A stretch of DNA of 50,269 bases from Bacteroidota bacterium (lineage in GTDB: Bacteria; Bacteroidota; Bacteroidia; Bacteroidales; JAAUTT01). This document shows, one piece after another, positions 41,835-49,910 of this stretch (position 1 is the first letter of the stretch; each line of letters begins with the position of its first letter). The notes under the pieces are model-generated. The model was not told the DNA's origin. It worked only from the letters and a program-made list of their open reading frames with translations, and did no database searches. A program made the position numbers and the translations under genes. Location of the stretch: NCBI GenBank assembly GCA_023429135.1, contig JAEYWD010000005.1, positions 1 to 50,269 of the forward strand, in the 5' to 3' direction.

Positions 41835-42968
41835 TTAAGAGGCAATCGATGTAGCCACTGACAAATGAGGAACTTCCAGTTCTGCATGACGAACCAGTTC
41901 GGCATTGTATCCATCCATCAGTTCATTTACAACCTCTTCAACCGATTGGATTTTAGTAGCACGGTAAGCATTGCTTCCGCAGAAAGCGAAACCTTCACTC
42001 ATAATTCCTTTTGAAGCGCTGTATAAGGCTTGCGCAATACAGTAAGGGGCTTCCTTGTAATTACAGGAGCTCAGGCAATTCCAACCACATTTAAAGGGTT
42101 TGGTTTTACCTGCATATATTTGGTCTACAAAATCGTTTCTTACTACTCTGCCAGGCAAACCTACCGGACTGTTGATAATTACAATATCGTCGGCGCTGTT
42201 GCAGCTCAGATAACTGTTCTTAAATGCAATATCAGCATCACATTCATGGGTGGTTACAAACCGTGTACCTAGCTTTACAGCTTTGGCACCAGCCTGCATT
42301 ATATCAAACATATCCTTTCCTGTGTAAATTCCTCCGGCAGCAATTACGGGAATTTCGGGATCGAAAACGGCAACTTCGCGAACTGTTTCTTCAACAAGTT
42401 TTTTAAGCGGAACTACATCTCCTGTAACTTCTTCTCTTTTAAAACCGAGGTGGCCACCGGCGAGAGGACCTTCAACCACTACAGCATCGGGAATGCGGTT
42501 ATATTTTTTAGCCCACGATTGAAAAATAAGTCTGGCTGCCTTGGCTGACGATACTTTTATCGCAAGTTTGGTCCTGAAATTTGTCATTCCTGCTTCAGCA
42601 AGCATACCAGGTATACGAATAGGTAATCCGGCGCCCATAATGATCATATCGATATCTTCTTCAATGGCGAGTTTAATCAGGTCCTCGTGATCGGTCAAGG
42701 CCATCATGATATTCACACCCAAAACCCCGTTGGTAAGACTTTTTGCTCTTCTTATTTCTTTTTGTAAGGCAATTTTATTGGCTTTTCGGGAGTTTCTTTC
42801 TGTTCCGAGTTCCTGTTCTTTCATTCCTATAGCAGCCGCAGAAATAACGCCAATGCCGCCGCTGTTTGCTACTGCAGATGCCAGACCCGATAAAGAAATT
42901 CCAACACCCATTCCTCCCTGTACAATAGGTAATCTTACTTGTAAATCGCCAATTTTAAAACCTTCCAT
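41835..42968 (-). CDS. nitronate monooxygenase-family flavoprotein (377 aa)
   Basis: An FMN-dependent TIM-barrel enzyme of the NMO/2-nitropropane dioxygenase family. The N-terminus has IVQGGMGVGISLSGLASAVANSGGIGVIS. His171 in GGHLGF is the likely catalytic residue. Phosphate-binding motifs are AAGGIYTG and GTRFVTTHEC. A Cys-rich segment C293-x3-C297-x3-C301-x7-C309 is notable and resembles that of longer clostridial NMOs. The ATG at 42968 places the barrel at the N-terminus; an upstream in-frame start at 43127 would add 53 unsupported residues. Substrate unknown. Confidence 0.88.
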   Translation of the reverse strand: MEGFKIGDLQVRLPIVQGGMGVGISLSGLASAVANSGGIGVISAAAIGMKEQELGTERNSRKANKIALQKEIRRAKSLTNGVLGVNIMMALTDHEDLIKLAIEEDIDMIIMGAGLPIRIPGMLAEAGMTNFRTKLAIKVSSAKAARLIFQSWAKKYNRIPDAVVVEGPLAGGHLGFKREEVTGDVVPLKKLVEETVREVAVFDPEIPVIAAGGIYTGKDMFDIMQAGAKAVKLGTRFVTTHECDADIAFKNSYLSCNSADDIVIINSPVGLPGRVVRNDFVDQIYAGKTKPFKCGWNCLSSCNYKEAPYCIAQALYSASKGIMSEGFAFCGSNAYRATKIQSVEEVVNELMDGYNAELVRHAELEVPHLSVATSIAS

Positions 42969-43145
42969 GACTTTGTTATTAATTTGAAACAAAGCTAAGC
43001 TCTCGAACCCCAGATTTAAAATTTTAGGTTTTAAAGTGGCCGGATAAGGGTTTATTTGTTGATTTAGGGGCGAAAATCTAAGTTTTAGGGGTGAAATGCT
43101 TCGTTTATTCAAAAGGGATTTTGCCAATAAGTTGCGAATGGAATA

Positions 43146-43982
43146 TCAGATCATTTCCTTTAGTTTCCCTACAAAATTGCGTGATACAGGAATTGTGTAA
43201 CTGTTATTTTCGAAGAATAATTTGTATCCCTGCGAATTACCTTCAATCTTATCGATGAAGTTTATGTTTACAATATATGAGCGATGACATTTGAGTATAA
43301 ACTTATACTCAGCAATAACTTCTTCCGCAGCAGCCATACTGCATCGTACCATCTGGTTTTTGATATCGTTGGCTTCTTTCCAGAAAACTTCAATATAATT
43401 GTTGGCAGAGCGGATAAAGAGCAGTGAATTCACTTTAATGGCAAGGCTGTCCTTCTGATAAGTTGAATTGAAATAAAGCATCTTCTCCTGAATGGATTTA
43501 TGCTCTTTAAGTTTCTTATTTAATTCATCGGCCATTTTAAGGTGAATGCGGAGGATTCTATTATGATTTATGATAATTAAAGATGTAATGGGAATCACAG
43601 CTACCAGAATCAACATTACAATCACCTGAAAATTAATTTTCATTACTCCCATTGTGTTGTTGAGCAGGAACAAACCAGTGAGCATGGTAAACAGAATCCA
43701 GGTATACCATAGAATTTCCTTTTTAATATTCCATTCGCCGGAGGTGAAAATTTTTGGAAACAGGCTTGGAATAATTAATAAATTAAAGCTTAAAGCCAGA
43801 AATGTGACCACAGTAAATCCGGTAATCAGATAATACCTTTCTTTTAAAGGAAGGGAATTGATTCCATAAGGCTGAAAAAGAAACAAAAATGCGAAAACAC
43901 CAATGCTGATAAAAAAGCTGATTTGTGTATTATATTTTAAATCGTCGTTAAAAGGATACAGCTTGTTAAATATATTCGACAT
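43146..43982 (-). CDS. membrane-anchored LytTR transcriptional regulator (278 aa)
   Basis: Four hydrophobic segments in the first 145 residues (about 21-41, 49-72, 90-108 and 115-137) are followed by a helical linker, then a LytTR DNA-binding domain (about 180-278). Its pattern is clear: ANNYIEVFW, FILKCHRSYIVNINFIDKIEG and NNSYTIPVSRNFVGKLKEMI. LytTR domains bind DNA with beta strands. The membrane location suggests a one-component sensor. The gene lies between the NMO and cold-shock genes; no histidine kinase is next to it. The target genes are unknown. Confidence 0.9.
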   Translation of the reverse strand: MSNIFNKLYPFNDDLKYNTQISFFISIGVFAFLFLFQPYGINSLPLKERYYLITGFTVVTFLALSFNLLIIPSLFPKIFTSGEWNIKKEILWYTWILFTMLTGLFLLNNTMGVMKINFQVIVMLILVAVIPITSLIIINHNRILRIHLKMADELNKKLKEHKSIQEKMLYFNSTYQKDSLAIKVNSLLFIRSANNYIEVFWKEANDIKNQMVRCSMAAAEEVIAEYKFILKCHRSYIVNINFIDKIEGNSQGYKLFFENNSYTIPVSRNFVGKLKEMI

Positions 43983-44134
43983 GTTTTTATATTACTGTGA
44001 AATATTATTAAAGTCAACAGGATTATGAGATTCTCATTTTCCCTCTAAGGTTCACCCCAAAACTAATACAAAAATAATTCGAATCATCGCACCAGCGTTT
44101 AGTTTTCGCGTGCGACCACACAGATATCTTAGTT

Positions 44135-44590
44135 TTATTCCCTTACAATTTTAACATTAATTGCATTTGAGCCCTTATGAGTCTTAGTTATTTCAAAGGA
44201 TACTTTGTTATTCTCCTGGATTGGCTCTGTAAGTCCGTTAATATGGACAAAAACATCTTCTTTGGTTTTGCTGTCCTTTATAAAGCCAAATCCTTTTGAA
44301 TTATTGAAGAATGTGACGATTCCTTCACGTATTGGTGATTCAGGCTCGGTTTCGACATATTTTGGGACACTGATAGCAATGTCTTCAGCATTTATTTTTT
44401 TGCGCAAAGCAGGGTCTGGAGGGGTAGATGTTATATTGCCGTATTCATCAACATACGCAATCATTTCGTCGAGATTGTTACCATCCCGGCTTTCTTTTCT
44501 GTCTAGTTTTTTCTTTTCTTTTTCTTGCCTTTTCTTTTCTTTTTTTAATTGCATTTCTCTTTTACCCATTGTTTCACGTGATCTACCCAT
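44135..44590 (-). CDS. cold-shock-domain protein with a basic N-terminal extension (151 aa)
   Basis: The cold-shock domain fills about residues 87-151. RNP1 is GFGFI, RNP2 is VFVHI, and the domain contains REGIVTFFNNSKGFGF. Residues 1-45 are very Lys/Glu/Arg-rich (KKEKKRQEKEKKKL), forming a probable charged helix. The middle is an acidic linker. It should act as an RNA chaperone; the charged extension may mediate RNA or ribosome contacts. The long antisense frame opposite is a shadow. Confidence 0.92.
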   Translation of the reverse strand: MGRSRETMGKREMQLKKEKKRQEKEKKKLDRKESRDGNNLDEMIAYVDEYGNITSTPPDPALRKKINAEDIAISVPKYVETEPESPIREGIVTFFNNSKGFGFIKDSKTKEDVFVHINGLTEPIQENNKVSFEITKTHKGSNAINVKIVRE

Positions 44591-44681
44591 AGTGTTTTTT
44601 TAATGATTAATAATGAAATCAACCGATTCCGTGAGTTTTTAGCCGAAGCCAAAATGTTTCGCAAAGGGTAGATTTTGGATG

Positions 44682-44689
44682 CAAAGGTA
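44682..44689 (-). promoter_or_regulatory. -7 promoter box of the cold-shock gene
   Basis: On the minus strand the sequence is TACCTTTG, followed by C, the classic Bacteroidota -7 box. It is 91 bases before the start codon, which leaves a fairly long 5' leader as expected for cold-shock genes. No good -33 box was seen. Confidence 0.5.
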
Positions 44690-44795
44690 TGTTATTTTAA
44701 AGAGTTTAGGCGATTAACATGAATAATTAACCCAAATAAAAATAATTCGAACGGTAATAACCTTCAATTATAGTGTAAATTAACCAGTTAATGAC

Positions 44796-46190
44796 TCATT
44801 TCAAATTAACCATTTCAATTGGATTAATCCATGTATCAAAATCTTCGGGTGTTACCAGGTTAAGTTCCGAAGCAGCTTCGCGTAATGTTTTATCCTCAAG
44901 GTGAGCTTTACGGGCTATTTTGCTTGCATTTTCGTAGCCAATATGTGTGTTTAATGCAGTAACCAGCATCAACGAATTTTCCAAATGTTTTTTTATTGTA
45001 CTGTAATTAGGCTCAATGCCTGTTGCGCAATTCAGGTTGAAGGAGTTACATGCATCGCCAAGCAAACGGGCGCTCTGAAGTACATTGGCGGCAATCACCG
45101 GTGCGAATACATTCAACTCGAAATGGCCGTTAGCTCCTCCAATGCTTACTGCAACGTCGTTACCCATTACCTGGGCACAAACCATCGTGAGAGCCTCGGG
45201 TTGCGTTGGGTTAACCTTGCCGGGCATGATGGATGAACCAGGTTCATTCTCGGGAATCAGAATCTCACCAATGCCGCATCGGGGGCCTGAACTTAACATG
45301 CGAATGTCGTTCCCGATTTTCATAAGTGAAACAGCCGCCCTTTTCAGCGCTCCACTTAATTCCACCATGGCATCGTGCGATGCAAGCGGTTCAAATTTAT
45401 TTGGAGCTGTTATAAACGGGAAACCGGTTATTTCGGAAATTTTTTGGGCAACAAGTTCAGCATAGCCCGGAGGAGTATTCAATCCCGTTCCTACAGCCGA
45501 ACCTCCCAGAGCAAGCTCGCTAACCATTTTCAGGGAGTTATGAATGACTTTTAACGCATTATCCAGTTGTTGAACATAGCCCGATAGTTCCTGGCCCAGC
45601 GTAAGCGGTACCGCATCCATAAAATGCGTGCGACCAATTTTTACAACATTCATGTATTCCTTCGATTTTTTATCGAGCGTGTTGCGTAAGTTCCGAATTC
45701 CTGAAATGGTTACGTCGTTAACGAGTTTATAAGCTGCAATGTGCATCGCAGTGGGGAAGGTGTCGTTAGATGATTGCGATTTGTTAACGTCGTCGTTTGG
45801 GTGAAGTAATTTATGTGGATTGTTCAGGTCGCCTCCTGTTAAAACATGTGCGCGGTTGACAATCACTTCGTTTACATTCATATTTGTTTGCGTTCCCGAA
45901 CCCGTTTGCCATATAACAAGCGGAAAATGTTCATTTAGCTTACCTGCCTGAATCTCGTCGCAAACAGCGGCAATAAGTACTTTTTTTTCGTTGCTCAGAA
46001 TGCCAAGATCGTAGTTGGCAAGAGCTGCCGCTTTTTTAACAATGGCAAATGCTTTGATGATCTCAAGAGGCATGCTGGCTTCAGGCCCTATTTTGAAGTT
46101 GCTTCTGGACCGTTCGGTTTGTGCTCCCCAGTATTTATCGGCGGGGACTTTTACCTCGCCGAGTGAATCGTGTTCTATCCTGTATTCCAT
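44796..46190 (-). CDS. fumC: class II fumarate hydratase (464 aa)
   Basis: Interconverts fumarate and malate in the TCA cycle. The superfamily signature is GSSIMPGKVNPTQ (residues 318-330), with the catalytic Ser in this flexible loop. H189 in GRTHFMD is the other active-site residue. TGSGTQTNMNVNEVI is intact. It is a metal-free, heat-stable class II enzyme. The gene starts 27 bases after the egtD stop codon, so it is probably read through from the DUF427-egtB-egtD operon. Confidence 0.97.
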   Translation of the reverse strand: MEYRIEHDSLGEVKVPADKYWGAQTERSRSNFKIGPEASMPLEIIKAFAIVKKAAALANYDLGILSNEKKVLIAAVCDEIQAGKLNEHFPLVIWQTGSGTQTNMNVNEVIVNRAHVLTGGDLNNPHKLLHPNDDVNKSQSSNDTFPTAMHIAAYKLVNDVTISGIRNLRNTLDKKSKEYMNVVKIGRTHFMDAVPLTLGQELSGYVQQLDNALKVIHNSLKMVSELALGGSAVGTGLNTPPGYAELVAQKISEITGFPFITAPNKFEPLASHDAMVELSGALKRAAVSLMKIGNDIRMLSSGPRCGIGEILIPENEPGSSIMPGKVNPTQPEALTMVCAQVMGNDVAVSIGGANGHFELNVFAPVIAANVLQSARLLGDACNSFNLNCATGIEPNYSTIKKHLENSLMLVTALNTHIGYENASKIARKAHLEDKTLREAASELNLVTPEDFDTWINPIEMVNLK

Positions 46191-46217
46191 AGCGGTTGGT
46201 ATTAGAGTAGTTGTAAT

Positions 46218-47159
46218 TTAGAGTTTTTCCCAAAGGCTGCAACAAAAATCTCTGTTGATGTCGTAAAAGTTTTCGAGTACGGTAAATCCCGAATAACAAG
46301 CCAGGCGCTCTATCTTTCCGGGAGTATACTTGCGCGAAATTTCGGTAAGAATAGGTTCCCAGGCTCCAAAATGAATTGTATTTCCGGCAATGATCACTTT
46401 ATGGGAAGTTTTACTGATCAGGTAACTTTCGGCCTGTTGTAAAACCGGATTATAAAGTGGAAAATGAATGAAATTACCCACATTGAAGTTTGCCTGTAAT
46501 TCCATATTTATTCTTAACAACAGGTTGAAATTGAATTCTGAAGTTACTCCCCGTGCATCATTGTATGCTGCCAGAATTCTGTTGGGGTCTTTTACAAGGT
46601 CCACCCCAAGCAAAAAATAATCGCCCTTTTGCAATTCGGCGGTAAACTTCTGCATAATGGCTGTTGTTTCGCTCTCGTTGAAATTCCCCAGATTCGAACC
46701 AAGGAACAGCATTAATTTTTTGTTCTGGTCCGTAGGAAATTTACCATCAAGATTAAAATAATCGGCAATAATGGGTTCGCATTTCAGGTGAGGATACGAC
46801 TTAATTAATGAATCGCATAAGATATTCATTACGTTGGGCGAAATGTCGATAGGATTGTAAATCACATCGAAACTCTTTTTCATAGCCGACTCCAGCAGTA
46901 TTTTTGTTTTGAATCCATCGCCTGCACCAGGTTCAATAATTCTTATTCCTTCTTTAATCTGCAAACGTGCAAGAATATCAACGCTATGGGTTTGTAATAT
47001 TTCATATTCGGCACAGGTTAAATAATACTCGGGCTGAGCCATGATATAATGAAAAAGCTTATCGCCATTTTCATCATAAAAATATTTTGACGATAATTTT
47101 TTCGGATCGGAAGCTAGTCCTTCCAAAACATCCTTTAAAAAAGAGTCCTTAACGTTCAT
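46218..47159 (-). CDS. egtD: L-histidine N-alpha-methyltransferase (313 aa)
   Basis: Converts histidine to hercynine with three SAM molecules, the first step of ergothioneine synthesis. The N-terminal phrase KYFYDENGDKLFHYIMAQPEYYLT matches the EgtD family. The SAM-binding loop is EPGAGDGFKTKIL. LGSNLGNF is the typical second motif. Length is normal. Its start overlaps the egtB stop by 4 bases (ATGA), so translation is coupled. It works in the cytoplasm with EgtB. Confidence 0.95.
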   Translation of the reverse strand: MNVKDSFLKDVLEGLASDPKKLSSKYFYDENGDKLFHYIMAQPEYYLTCAEYEILQTHSVDILARLQIKEGIRIIEPGAGDGFKTKILLESAMKKSFDVIYNPIDISPNVMNILCDSLIKSYPHLKCEPIIADYFNLDGKFPTDQNKKLMLFLGSNLGNFNESETTAIMQKFTAELQKGDYFLLGVDLVKDPNRILAAYNDARGVTSEFNFNLLLRINMELQANFNVGNFIHFPLYNPVLQQAESYLISKTSHKVIIAGNTIHFGAWEPILTEISRKYTPGKIERLACYSGFTVLENFYDINRDFCCSLWEKL

Positions 47160-48400
47160 TCATCGATATTTTTAGCCAATCGTATTCCAGTGAACTGCCA
47201 CCTCAGGTGCGTATGAAAAAAATTGCGGTAACTCAGGCGTATATGATTCTCCGGAGTTGCGCAGGAGCCTCCGCGAAGAACCATCTGGTTAACCATAAAC
47301 TTACCGTTATATTCACCAACATCGCCTTCCCAGGGTTTAAAACCGGGATAGGGCAGATAGCTGCTGTTTGTCCATTCCCATACCTGACCCAGAAAGGCAG
47401 TGTTTTCCGGCGTATTACCAATGGGGTGAAATTTTTTGTGATTCAGGAGATTGTTGAAAGAATCGTTTTTCCCATAGAGGGTTGCAGCAACTTCCCATTC
47501 CTGTTCGGTTGGCAGGCGAAAGCCCCGCCAGCGGGCAAAAGCATCGGCTTCATAAAAAGATACATGGGTAAGTATTTCGTGTTCATCAACTTTACGGAAG
47601 CCCGACAAGGTATAGATGTACCACGTATCGTCAATTTTATCCCAATACAAAGGGGCTTTGATATGATTGCTTACTACCCAGTCCCATCCTTCATGGAGCC
47701 AGTATTTCCATTGCTGATAACCACCGTCTTTTATAAATTCGAGGTATTCGCCTGTTACTACTGGATGAGAACTTATTTCGAAGCCCGCCAGAAATATTTT
47801 GTGCCGGGGAGCTTCATTATCGTAATGAAAAGCGTTTCCGTCATAGCCTATCTCGAATAATCCTTCTTCCACAGGTAGCCATCTGGCTGCTGAGGCGTGA
47901 TTTGAAGTTTCATACTTCAAGTCAAAAGAAGGGAACATAGGGCTGCGGCTCCAGATATTTTTCAAATCAGTGATTAATAATTCCTGATGCTGCTGCTCGT
48001 GCTGGATTCCCAGCTCTGTCAGCATTGTTAACTCTTCATTTGGATGGTTGGAAGTTAAAAGGTCGTACATTTCCGATTCAATCGCTTTGCGGTACTCAAG
48101 AACTTCACTTAAAAGAGGGCGGGGATGATAACCTCTTTTGTTACGCTGCTCCCGGGTACCCTGACTTTGGTAATAACTGTTAAAAAGGTAATCGAACGAG
48201 GGATGATATGGTTTATAGTTTTTAATATATTTCTTAAGTATAAAGTTCTCGAAGAACCAGGTTGTATGCGCCAGATGCCATTTGGGAGGACTCACATCCA
48301 TATCGGTTTGAACCACACTATCTTCAGGGTGCAGGTTTTTTGCCAGGTTGGATGTGAGATCTCTAACAGCTTTAAATCGTTCACTGATGTTTAAATTCAT
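47156..48400 (-). CDS. egtB: ergothioneine biosynthesis sulfoxide synthase EgtB (414 aa)
   Basis: A non-heme iron enzyme that joins hercynine to a thiol donor and forms the C-S bond. A DinB-like N-terminal domain has WHLAHTTWFFENF (H45 probable iron ligand) and the motif H134-E-Q-Q-H138-QEL. The C-terminal FGE-type domain (about residues 190-410) ends with LRGGSCATPENHIRLSYRNFF. The ATG at 48400 is used because the longer upstream frame adds 55 residues of unlike composition. Whether it uses gamma-Glu-Cys or Cys cannot be read. No egtE-like lyase gene is adjacent. Overlap with egtD is 4 bases. Confidence 0.93.
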   Translation of the reverse strand: MNLNISERFKAVRDLTSNLAKNLHPEDSVVQTDMDVSPPKWHLAHTTWFFENFILKKYIKNYKPYHPSFDYLFNSYYQSQGTREQRNKRGYHPRPLLSEVLEYRKAIESEMYDLLTSNHPNEELTMLTELGIQHEQQHQELLITDLKNIWSRSPMFPSFDLKYETSNHASAARWLPVEEGLFEIGYDGNAFHYDNEAPRHKIFLAGFEISSHPVVTGEYLEFIKDGGYQQWKYWLHEGWDWVVSNHIKAPLYWDKIDDTWYIYTLSGFRKVDEHEILTHVSFYEADAFARWRGFRLPTEQEWEVAATLYGKNDSFNNLLNHKKFHPIGNTPENTAFLGQVWEWTNSSYLPYPGFKPWEGDVGEYNGKFMVNQMVLRGGSCATPENHIRLSYRNFFHTHLRWQFTGIRLAKNIDE

Positions 48401-48417
48401 TTTGAAGTGGATTAATA

Positions 48418-48699
48418 TTATTCCAGAATCTGAACACCTTTCCAGAAGGCTATTCTCCCTTTGATAATTTCGGCCTGTTCGCTCGGATCGGGATAACACC
48501 AGGCTGCATCGTGATTTTCGTTTCCATCCACCACTATTGAATAATATGAAGCAACACCTTTCCACGGACAGGTTGTATGGGTGTTGCTTTTCTCGAGGAA
48601 CTCGTTGTTAACAGATTCCAAAGGGAAATAGCAATTATTTTCTATTGTTACTATATCGTTGCTTTCAGCAATTGTTTTTCCATTCCACACAGCTTTCAT
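48418..48699 (-). CDS. DUF427 protein (93 aa)
   Basis: The family pattern is present: MKAVWNGKTIAESND, followed by THTTCPWKGVASYYSI and AAWCYPDPSEQAEIIKGRIAFW. DUF427 is a small single-domain beta fold of unknown function, found in many bacteria. No signal peptide. It is 17 bases upstream of egtB, so it appears to be the first gene of the DUF427-egtB-egtD unit. A role in ergothioneine or thiol handling is a hypothesis only. The two Cys in TTCPW and AWCYP are visible. Confidence 0.92.
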   Translation of the reverse strand: MKAVWNGKTIAESNDIVTIENNCYFPLESVNNEFLEKSNTHTTCPWKGVASYYSIVVDGNENHDAAWCYPDPSEQAEIIKGRIAFWKGVQILE

Positions 48700-48860
48700 A
48701 TATATCGGTTTTAATTCAACTTAGATTTTATAAATTACCTTCCAGAATATCCGGAAAATTGAGAATGAGGTTCTGATAATTTCAACAAATTAGTGTATAT
48801 ATTGTTTTTACTTCACAGAACTGTGACTTACCGTGTTTGTTGAACAAAAAAATTATGTTT

Positions 48861-49064
48861 ATGGCAATTCAAAAAGTGTGGCTCGACGAAAGAGACAATG
48901 AATGTATTTCTTGTGGCGCTTGTGAATCAGTTTGCCCGGAAGTGTTTGAAGTTCCTGATAAAATGATTGTAAAAGATGGCGTGGATTTCAATGCCTATGA
49001 ATCGGAAATTATTGAAGCGGCCGATAGTTGTCCTACCCAGGTAATTGCTTACGAAAAGAGTTAA
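48861..49064 (+). CDS. monocluster [4Fe-4S] ferredoxin (67 aa)
   Basis: The motif CISCGACESVCPEVF and a later SCPTQVI supply the cluster ligands of a small ferredoxin with one [4Fe-4S] centre. A fifth Cys is present in the SVCP segment. The ATG at 48861 gives MAIQKVWLDERDNECISC. An in-frame ATG lies 6 bases upstream and an in-frame TTG 24 bases upstream. It transfers single electrons in the cytoplasm; the partner enzyme is not adjacent. It is divergent from the DUF427 operon. Confidence 0.92.
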   Translation: MAIQKVWLDERDNECISCGACESVCPEVFEVPDKMIVKDGVDFNAYESEIIEAADSCPTQVIAYEKS

Positions 49065-49174
49065 AGCGCTGGTCGGCAATTTGGGTAAGCAGAACTGCCG
49101 ACATCTTTCTTCATCCTTAATACCTATCATCCTAAGGCTGACGCGCATTTGTAACGCGTGCCAACCAAAAACTA

Positions 49175-49447
49175 TCATCCTCCAACACTAATCGATATTT
49201 CTTTTTTTGGAGGTTCGGGTTTTGGTACAAAATGATCCGCAACGGGGTCTTCGTCGTATTTACTTTGATAGCGGGCATAATCGTCCTCAAATTCACCTTC
49301 GAGAATTACGAATGGTTCGGTATAGGCGTTGTGGGGATTATAACCTATCACTCCTTTTATTTCCCAGCCACTATTTACCATTTCCTCGAGTTGACTTTTC
49401 AGCACTTGCGAATTTGTTGCCGGAAGTATTTCAATTCTCTTTGCCAT
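49175..49447 (-). CDS. hypothetical protein (90 aa)
   Basis: A small soluble protein with a predicted helix then strands (EILPATNSQVLKSQLEEMVNSGWEIKGVIGYNPHNAYTEPFVILEGEFEDD). The end is a Pro/Lys/Glu-rich tail (VPKPEPPKKE). No family is recognised. The phrase LEEMVNSGWEIKGVIGYNP resembles small domains often seen in DUF-type proteins of fewer than 100 residues. No signal peptide or membrane span. The gene is convergent with the ferredoxin gene. Confidence 0.6.
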   Translation of the reverse strand: MAKRIEILPATNSQVLKSQLEEMVNSGWEIKGVIGYNPHNAYTEPFVILEGEFEDDYARYQSKYDEDPVADHFVPKPEPPKKEISISVGG

Positions 49448-49550
49448 AATCTGGGTAATTTAATTCAACAATAAACTCCTCTGTTATATTAACAAACTCC
49501 TATGCAGTGTTGTTTCTATTACAATAGTAATCGCTAAAAAAAATGAAGCT

Positions 49551-49910
49551 ATGGTAATTGAATTGAAGGAGTTAAAATATGCGGAATTAACCCAATCGAA
49601 GTGTAAACCTTGCGAAGCTGGTGTTCCTCCGCTTAATTCGGAGCAATTACAAAAGTATCGTGAGGACCCTGTATTTAACTGGGAAATTGTAGAAGAGAAA
49701 AAAATTGTGAAGGATTATAAATTCGAAAGCTATGCTAAAACCATTGAGTTTGTTAACAAAGTTGCCTATCTAGCTGAGGATGAAGGGCACCATCCTGTGA
49801 TGCATGTTTATTTCAATAAGGTTTCGATAGAGTTATGGACACATGCTATTGACGGCTTATCGGAAAACGATTTTATTTTAGCTGCCAAAATTGATGAGAT
49901 TCACGTTTGA
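49551..49910 (+). CDS. 4a-hydroxytetrahydrobiopterin dehydratase (119 aa)
   Basis: Recycles pterin-4a-carbinolamine. The signature EDEGHHPVMHVYFNKVSIELWTHAIDGLSENDF gives the active-site His80, His81 and His98. A Cys pair in SKCKPCEAG near the N-terminus is a feature of the longer PCD forms. No aromatic amino acid hydroxylase is seen in the window, so the enzyme may have a moonlighting or molybdopterin-related role, as suggested for many bacterial PCDs. The stop codon overlaps the next gene by 17 bases. Confidence 0.93.
   Translation: MVIELKELKYAELTQSKCKPCEAGVPPLNSEQLQKYREDPVFNWEIVEEKKIVKDYKFESYAKTIEFVNKVAYLAEDEGHHPVMHVYFNKVSIELWTHAIDGLSENDFILAAKIDEIHV

Noticed and set aside
42969..43127. 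53-residue N-terminal extension of the NMO-like protein
   Set aside because: It has no family similarity and the barrel begins at MEGFKIGDLQ; ATG 42968 is the better start.
44205..44603. 132-codon plus-strand frame
   Set aside because: Antisense to the cold-shock gene; Ser/Phe-rich because the sense strand is Lys-rich.
47207..47860. 217-codon plus-strand frame
   Set aside because: Antisense to egtB, which has diagnostic iron-binding motifs.
48401..48565. 55-residue N-terminal extension of EgtB
   Set aside because: It overlaps DUF427 and has unlike composition; the family begins near MNLNISERF.
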